Assembly: GCF_030272615.1 (NCBI RefSeq)
Contig: NC_081406.1
Coordinates: forward strand, 231,932,396 to 231,996,395
Direction: 5' to 3'
DNA from: Cryptomeria japonica
Lineage: Eukaryota > Streptophyta > Pinopsida > Cupressales > Cupressaceae
Length of the DNA: 64,000 nucleotides
The notes beneath the pieces were generated by a model that was not told the DNA's origin, did not search any database, and was given only the letters and a program-made list of their open reading frames with translations. The translations under genes were made by a program, and so were the position numbers. How positions within the stretch are numbered: the stretch's first letter is position 1; every line of letters begins with the position of its first letter. Below are positions 58,839 to 64,000 of this stretch, piece by piece.

Positions 58839-60796
58839 ATGGACCCAACTTCTAGCAAGAGAGGCAAGGACATTGATCGACTTTCAACAACCATGAAGTA
58901 CCATTACCAAGGGCAGGTTTATGCTTCAAAATTGGATGATCAAATTAAATGGGTTACCGATACTGAGATCAGACACATCGAAATTGAAGACATCAAAACC
59001 CAATTAGACAAACAAACGCTAGAAGCCCCATAGAGAAGGATAAAGAGATCGGGCCTAGTAGAGGTTACCATCTTCCCACAGTCGATGCAGGCTCCGAAGC
59101 TTATTATGACAATTTCCCAATTCTATGACCCTAACACCAGGAAATGCATAGATGCACAAGCTAAGACAATGATAGATTTATCTCCTGACATGTTGGGATT
59201 TGGGTTCGTCATCCCTACCAGAGACGAGATATTCCTCTCAACTGAAGAGGAAGCCTTGAATGTATGGAGTGACAATGTGACCTCAAACAAGAGGCACATG
59301 AATGAAAATTGGTTGGAGGAAGAGAGGAAAATAGGTCTAAAGGCCATAGACATACTGAGGGAAAACTTCAAAGAGCCTCAGAGAGACATGATCATCATGT
59401 TGAGCAAGGCCTTTGGCAAGCTTGATTGCAAACACTTTCACCCATGGATGTTCCAATTCATGACAACCATCCTCATAGGGAAATAATACTTCGATTGGCC
59501 TCAGATCCTATCAGATAACATATGTAGACAGATGAAACAGGTCCGCCAGACCAAGAAGTTCTTCTTTACCTCTTATGTCATTTGGGTGGCTGCAAGAGTT
59601 GGCAAATTTCCAGGCCTACAGGTTGAAGGTCAACTAGGGAATGAAGAAGGCCAGAAGAAAGTATGGGAATATTATTCCCAACTCCCCCTCATCAATGTAA
59701 AGGCGTGTTTTAAAAGGATCAATGATGCCTTCCTTTTTCCTGTATTTATTAAACTGACAGGTGATACAGGATACAAGATTATCCTGGAGGCCATGGCTAT
59801 CAACCAAGAGTGGGCATGTTGGTTTATCCAAAACCCATGCTCCACCTACATAAGGGTCAGTGTTTTACAGAAAACCCAATGCTTCTACCAAGGTACTGCA
59901 ATGACCGGATCATCTTATTAGAATATGTTAGGCAACTTCTAGGCTTCCAATCCCTCATGTCATCCAAGCACAAAACAAGGATTGACTTTTTAGTATCTAT
60001 TGGGTATTTCTCTTTCTCAAAGATCCAGGTGGAAAAGTTGGCGGAGCTAGAGCTTTAGGATTTAAATTTAAAAGAATTTGATTATGCTAGGGAATTTTAT
60101 GATCCCTACGGGAAACTCAAGCAAACTATGCCTAAGGCATATGAGTGGCATAAGCCTAGAATGGAGGATTTTTGGGCAAACCTCCAAGATAGTTTTGAAG
60201 TAAGAGAGAAGAACTACAATAGGTTATTAGTACCCCAAATAAGGGATTTTGAAATTGAGAATAACCTCCCTAAAGACCCAAGGGATGATGGAGACTTGCT
60301 TGATGCTGCATACAAAGAGAAAGAAATTGATAAAAGGCCCCTCTCCCCAATAAAGTGGTCCATAAATGAGGATGTGAATATAGAAAAGGTCTCCCAAGTG
60401 GTCATCAACAAGACCAAACAGTGGCCAAGTCAAAGTGCTAGGCTGAGTGCTTCAAAGGGGAAGCAGAAAGAGTCTACCTCAAGGGTACCCCAATCAAGGG
60501 GTTATAAGGAGTATGCTCGAAAAAAAAGATCGAGTTCAAGAAAGAATACATCTATTGAGCTTGATGAAGAAGTGGGGTCCCAAGATAGCACCGAAGACTT
60601 AATGAAAAAGCTTCATGAAAAAATGAGGAAGTCTAAGTTATTGAAGAAGGCTGTAGACCTGGGAGTAACAGATGGATTAGGAGTGGTGCCACTAGCGGAA
60701 GTTCTTCCACCAAGGATATCTATAGGAAAAACTGTAGGAGAAGGTGCTCAGGAGCAAGAAGAATCAACAGAAACAAATGAAGATGTGCCCACTTAG
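58839..60796 (+). pseudogene. Uncharacterised retroelement-associated reading frames
   Basis: Successive plus-strand open pieces (58839-59033, 59085-59486, 59532-59921, 59810-60058, 60128-60796) look like one old coding region with about four or five breaks. The first parts look globular (blocks SQFYDPNTRKCIDAQAKTMI and FFFTSYVIWVAARVGKFPGL). The last 222 residues are highly charged, with a basic patch (YARKKRSSSRKN) and an acidic Glu-rich end. I recognise no gag, protease, RT or known host domain. An element-encoded accessory or gag-like protein is possible. Confidence 0.5.
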
Positions 60797-60799
60797 CCT

Positions 60800-60804
60800 C
60801 CTCC
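60800..60804. repeat. Presumed target-site copy left of Copia-3
   Basis: CCTCC precedes the LTR. Its partner would lie beyond the right edge of the window, so this is unverified. Confidence 0.35.
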
Positions 60805-61590
60805 TGTTAGGATTCCCAAAGATACTGAGAAGGGGGATGAATCAATATCTTGCCGGTTAATGGATTTTCTTAACTTATTAAATGAATTGCATCTCAAAAG
60901 AGTATAATGGTAAACTGGAATTAATGCAGTAAATAAGAACAACAACCACAACATAGAAAGCACACCATAACACAATATTTTTAACGAGGAAAATTGGTGT
61001 GGGAAAAACCTCGGTGGGATTTGTGACCCACAATATTCGCCTGTTGCCCAATAAGTGAATATTATTGTTACAATAGGGGCTTGCACATGCAGGAAGGCCA
61101 ACTACCTAAGGCTCACTGCTTAAATACAAAAGAGAAGTCTCACTGACTTACAAAATTGGATTATATAAATCCAATGTCATGTACTGCTTTGGATCAACAT
61201 ATGCTATGCCAGGTTCAATACCGGTTTAAACTCATACAACTTCCAAAACCTTATTCCAAACTTTGCCTTAACATTCACATCTTAGTTCTGCAATAATCTA
61301 ACCATATCCGCATATTCCTCTCATTACAAATGTTCTCTAAGATCTCATACTTATATATGAGCCTTATTACAATTCACCTTGTCGGCTTACAAAAATATTT
61401 TACAATTAAATACAAAATACAATAAATAAAATCTTGTCAACCAGGATGCTGGTGAACATCTTTGTTGGGGCCGGTGCCGGTGTCTGTGCATGTGTCGGTG
61501 TCTGGCGGTGCCATAGGATTGTAAGGTTGCCATCAATGACAATACCTTCAATCACCTAAAATTTCTCATTGGAGTGTGCATTTGTCAACA
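60805..61590 (-). repeat. Copia-3 3' LTR, 786 bp
   Basis: On the minus strand it runs TGTTGACAAATGCAC...CCTAACA. TATATAAG on the minus strand near 61350 is a good TATA box. ACCGAGGTTTTTCCCACACC downstream of it is the R/U5-type motif shared with Copia-1 (ACCGTGGTTTTTCCCTTTAC). Confidence 0.88.
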
Positions 61591-62180
61591 ATCTCCCCCT
61601 TTGGCATTGATGGCAACACTCATGAGAAAAAAGCCAAAATGTGTAACCAAAAACTGTTGTCTAAAACTGTCTTACCAAAACTGTCAAAACTGTGTGCTCC
61701 CCCTGAGTTGGTGATCTCTTCTGTCATATCCTTTTTCTCATCTACTGCTCCCCCTTTGGCATCAATGACAAAGGATGACCTTTAATGTTAATTGAGTGTA
61801 GTTCCTATTATGATCCCTGTAACTGGTTAGTTATGATCTAATATAACTCTGCTAAAGCAACATTCAGACTATTGTAGAATCTTTTAGTTCTTCTTCAGTC
61901 CTCTAAATTGTACCAGTGAGAAAGTGCATTTTCTCTTCTGGTTTCTTAAGTCTTGGAACAAGAGCCTCAGAAATCTCTTTTCTCAAAGAGATGAGGATAT
62001 CCAATTTAGGACTTAGTCTGCACTTCAGTTCTTTTGCCTTAAACCTTAATCTTTTCTTATCTTTTTCAAGTTTTTTTATTTTCTCTTCAAATCCGGCAAT
62101 TTCCTATTCTACTACTGATATTGAATCCGATGAACCTATCAAGTTGTCGGCAATATCATTGATTTCCTTTTGAGCTATGC
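61591..62180 (-). other. Copia-3 internal 3' untranslated region with purine boxes
   Basis: Plus-strand CTCCCCCT boxes occur at about 61592, 61701 and 61749; the first and third are followed by TTTGGCATYRATG. They are polypurine tracts on the minus strand and resemble those at 261-600 in Copia-1. The rest up to 62180 is broken or non-coding. Confidence 0.65.
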
Positions 62181-62187
62181 TAATCTC

Positions 62188-63990
62188 TTAATCTATATCT
62201 TTTGTCAAAATGTTTGTCTTGCATGTATCTCTGTACAGTTTCTTGAAGTCCAAAATTGTCTTGCCTAGTACCGGTAATAAGGTATCCATGTGTTCCTTAT
62301 TTTTCTTGACTGTCTCCTGAAAGAATTTTTCCTTCTCTTTGTTCATTTTCTCTCTGAATGTCTCCTCATTGATTTGATCAATTGTCAGTAGGTTGCCATT
62401 TATATACTTAGACAATGTGTCTAATTGGCTCAACAAATGTTTATTCTCTATATTACACTTAGGTGCTATCATCTTCAAAATTGGTAATGTATCATCAATA
62501 GCCTTATAAGCTAGTGCATTACACTCTGTTATTTTCTTGATAGAATCTAGCAATACCTCTATCATATTAGTAGGTCTAAATTCAAACATAGAAGTTCTGG
62601 ATGATTTTCCATCTATCTTTACAATATGTAATCCACCAGTGGTGGTAATAGCTTTGCTTTCCTCTTTCTCTGGAGGGTTAGTTTGTGTCTCCATTTCCAC
62701 TACCAAAGGTTTAGGTTTTTCTGTTGTAGCCAATGACACTGTTTCTAAATGTACTTGTGAATCCTATTTCTCTACCTGTTTCTTTGTATGTGTCTCTACC
62801 GATTTCCCTGTGCTCTCTATTGATGGTTTCTCTGATTGTGCCTCTGATGATTTTACAGTGTTATCCACTGCCAGTTTTTCTATTTGCACCTTATAAATGT
62901 CTACAACCGATATCTCAATAGATTTTTCATTGCTATGAGTTGCCGGTTGCTCAATAGATACATCAGTATGTGTATCAATGATATTTGCAATTCCTGTATC
63001 CAGGAAATTAGTTGCCTGTTCAGTTTGTTGCTCAGTCCCAATCTCAAGGTTTCCAACTGTATCCTCAATGTTTGTGTCGACTGTTGTGTCTTCTACTGGT
63101 GGCTCAGTTGCCAATCTCTTTTCTCAGTTGATTCCTTATCAACCACAATGTTTACTTCCTGTGTGTCTATATTCATTGTGTACAACACCTCTAAATCAGG
63201 ATTTGTGTCCTCATGTATTATCTCCATACTCTCTGTTTCCGATGGAGTATCAGAAGGAGGTGGGGGTAAGTTATTTGTTATCTTTATGCTTAGAGGTCCA
63301 CCTACCTTGCCTTTCCCCTTATCCTTGTCCTTTTCTTTTTGATAGACTTTAAAAGTCTTTGGTCTCTTAAGCTCTTCTTCTTTCTCTTTTTCAACAAAGA
63401 ATATATCCCACTTGTCTGCAGTTTCTTCTGATATCTCATTAACTCTTCCTACCATTAGTGCTACATGTCGGTGACCGGTTGAGAATATTGTCTAGTTAGC
63501 CTCACTGATTAACTCATCAATCTCTTGAGTTGAGTTCACTGGGTGAACTGCAAGTAATTTTTTTTATTTTGATCTTTTTATCTAATTCCACAATTTCTAC
63601 CGTTCTAGCTTCTAATCTTCTGTACAAGTCATTGGGTATATCATCAACAACTTTCATAAAAAAATTCTTATAAATATCAAGATGTAAAATAACACTTTTT
63701 TCTATACTTTCTTTTTCATCATTTGATAGTGTGTTATACAACTTGCTGATGTTAGCCAATTTGCCATCTTCAGTTATTTCACTCAGAAGTTTGTCAAGTG
63801 GAGGAACAACTTGTTTTTTTTTTCTCTTCTTTGGTGTCAATGTCCTTGCCGGAGGCCTAACTGCCTGTTGTTTCTATCTTGTTCTTTTTGGTGTAGGAGC
63901 AGGTGCCGATGAAGGTTTTCTTTCCCTAACTACCCTTTTAAACTCTGTTGGTATTTCAGTGTCAGAGGAGGTAGCAACTGATGAAAGATG
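62188..63990 (-). pseudogene. Copia-3-borne uncharacterised charged protein region
   Basis: Minus-strand open pieces at 63840-63517, 63455-63093, 63114-62764 and 62739-62188 follow each other in order. They look like one long coding region, broken about four times and starting beyond the window. It has a Lys/Arg-rich part (TPKKRKKKQVVPPLDKLLSE), a helical part (SKLYNTLSNDEKESIEKSVI), a Thr/Glu/Val-rich low-complexity middle and a second helical part (LLDSIKKITECNALAYKAID). I recognise no retroviral or host domain. Confidence 0.5.
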
Positions 63991-64000
63991 TATTTCTAGT

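Larger units (their letters stand above)
57621..60804 (+). mobile_element. Unclassified retroelement-like unit with palindrome array and unknown ORFs
   Basis: It begins TGTTATGCCCTACATACC, like a decayed TGTCACGCCC-type Gypsy LTR start. A TTATAAATATG box at 58121-58131 is followed by a CT-rich stretch, as in plant 5' leaders, and plus-strand frames begin at 58839. I could not find a second LTR or pol domains. Copia-3 interrupts it at 60805. The classification is tentative. Confidence 0.45.
60805..64000 (-). mobile_element. Copia-3: Copia-type LTR element, 3' part, runs off the window
   Basis: The LTR 60805-61590 is preceded on the minus strand by a polypurine tract (GCCAAAGGGGGAGAT), and the internal region continues to the right edge. 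The LTR shares the general form and R/U5 motif of Copia-1. Instead of the expected RT/RNase H, the 2.4 kb next to the LTR carries an uncharacterised charged protein region, so it may be a non-autonomous relative. It is broken. Confidence 0.75.

Noticed and set aside
62537-63352. Plus-strand frames opposite the Copia-3 protein region
   Set aside because: They are antisense shadows. The minus strand shows the coding-like charged composition and matches the orientation of the LTR.

Overview
The window looks like nuclear DNA of a land plant with a large, repeat-rich genome. A conifer or other gymnosperm is a reasonable guess, because old, diverged LTR elements are nested in each other and genes are sparse, but nothing here proves it. 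The only host protein genes I recognise are a small cluster encoding a protein kinase fused to a C-terminal U-box (plant U-box kinase family), at about 18.9-40.6 kb. Nearly everything else is transposable-element DNA. I saw no rRNA or true tRNA gene, CRISPR array, or bacterial or organellar gene set.

Left arm (1-18.7 kb). A minus-strand Copia element (Copia-1) is cut by the window edge and borders an (AG)n tract. It is followed by a minus-strand Ty3/Gypsy fossil (6.7-8.8 kb) and a probable Gypsy tail plus LTR in plus orientation (8.8-11.5 kb) that carries a perfect 60-bp palindrome. A TA/CA/TACATA microsatellite (11.87-12.37 kb) abuts a nearly full-length, decayed plant L1-type LINE (12.37-18.73 kb). 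In the LINE, ORF1 and ORF2 touch through a TAATG stop/start overlap.

Centre (18.8-41 kb). The U-box kinase cluster holds one apparently intact gene on the minus strand (copy A), one full-length gene on the plus strand that has lost the catalytic aspartate (copy B), one frameshifted pseudogene (copy C) and three relics (D, E, F). A block of about 6.5 kb (relic plus full gene, 26.78-33.33 kb) was duplicated in tandem (33.34-40.6 kb). Three small insertions can be read against empty sites in the sister copies: a tRNA-derived SINE with a 17-bp target duplication, a solo Copia-type LTR with a perfect 5-bp duplication, and a hAT-like MITE with an 8-bp duplication.

Right arm (41-64 kb). This is a nest of LTR elements. 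A minus-strand Gypsy (G1) is interrupted by a Copia element (Copia-2). A related Gypsy in the opposite orientation (G2) lies against G1, and its gag region is split by a 2.2-kb non-autonomous LTR element. G1 and G2 appear to encode only a gag-protease type product. Next come an array of about 15 imperfect palindromes, an unrecognised group of plus-strand reading frames (58.8-60.8 kb), and a third Copia-type element (Copia-3, minus strand). Copia-3 carries an uncharacterised charged protein next to its 3' LTR and runs off the window.
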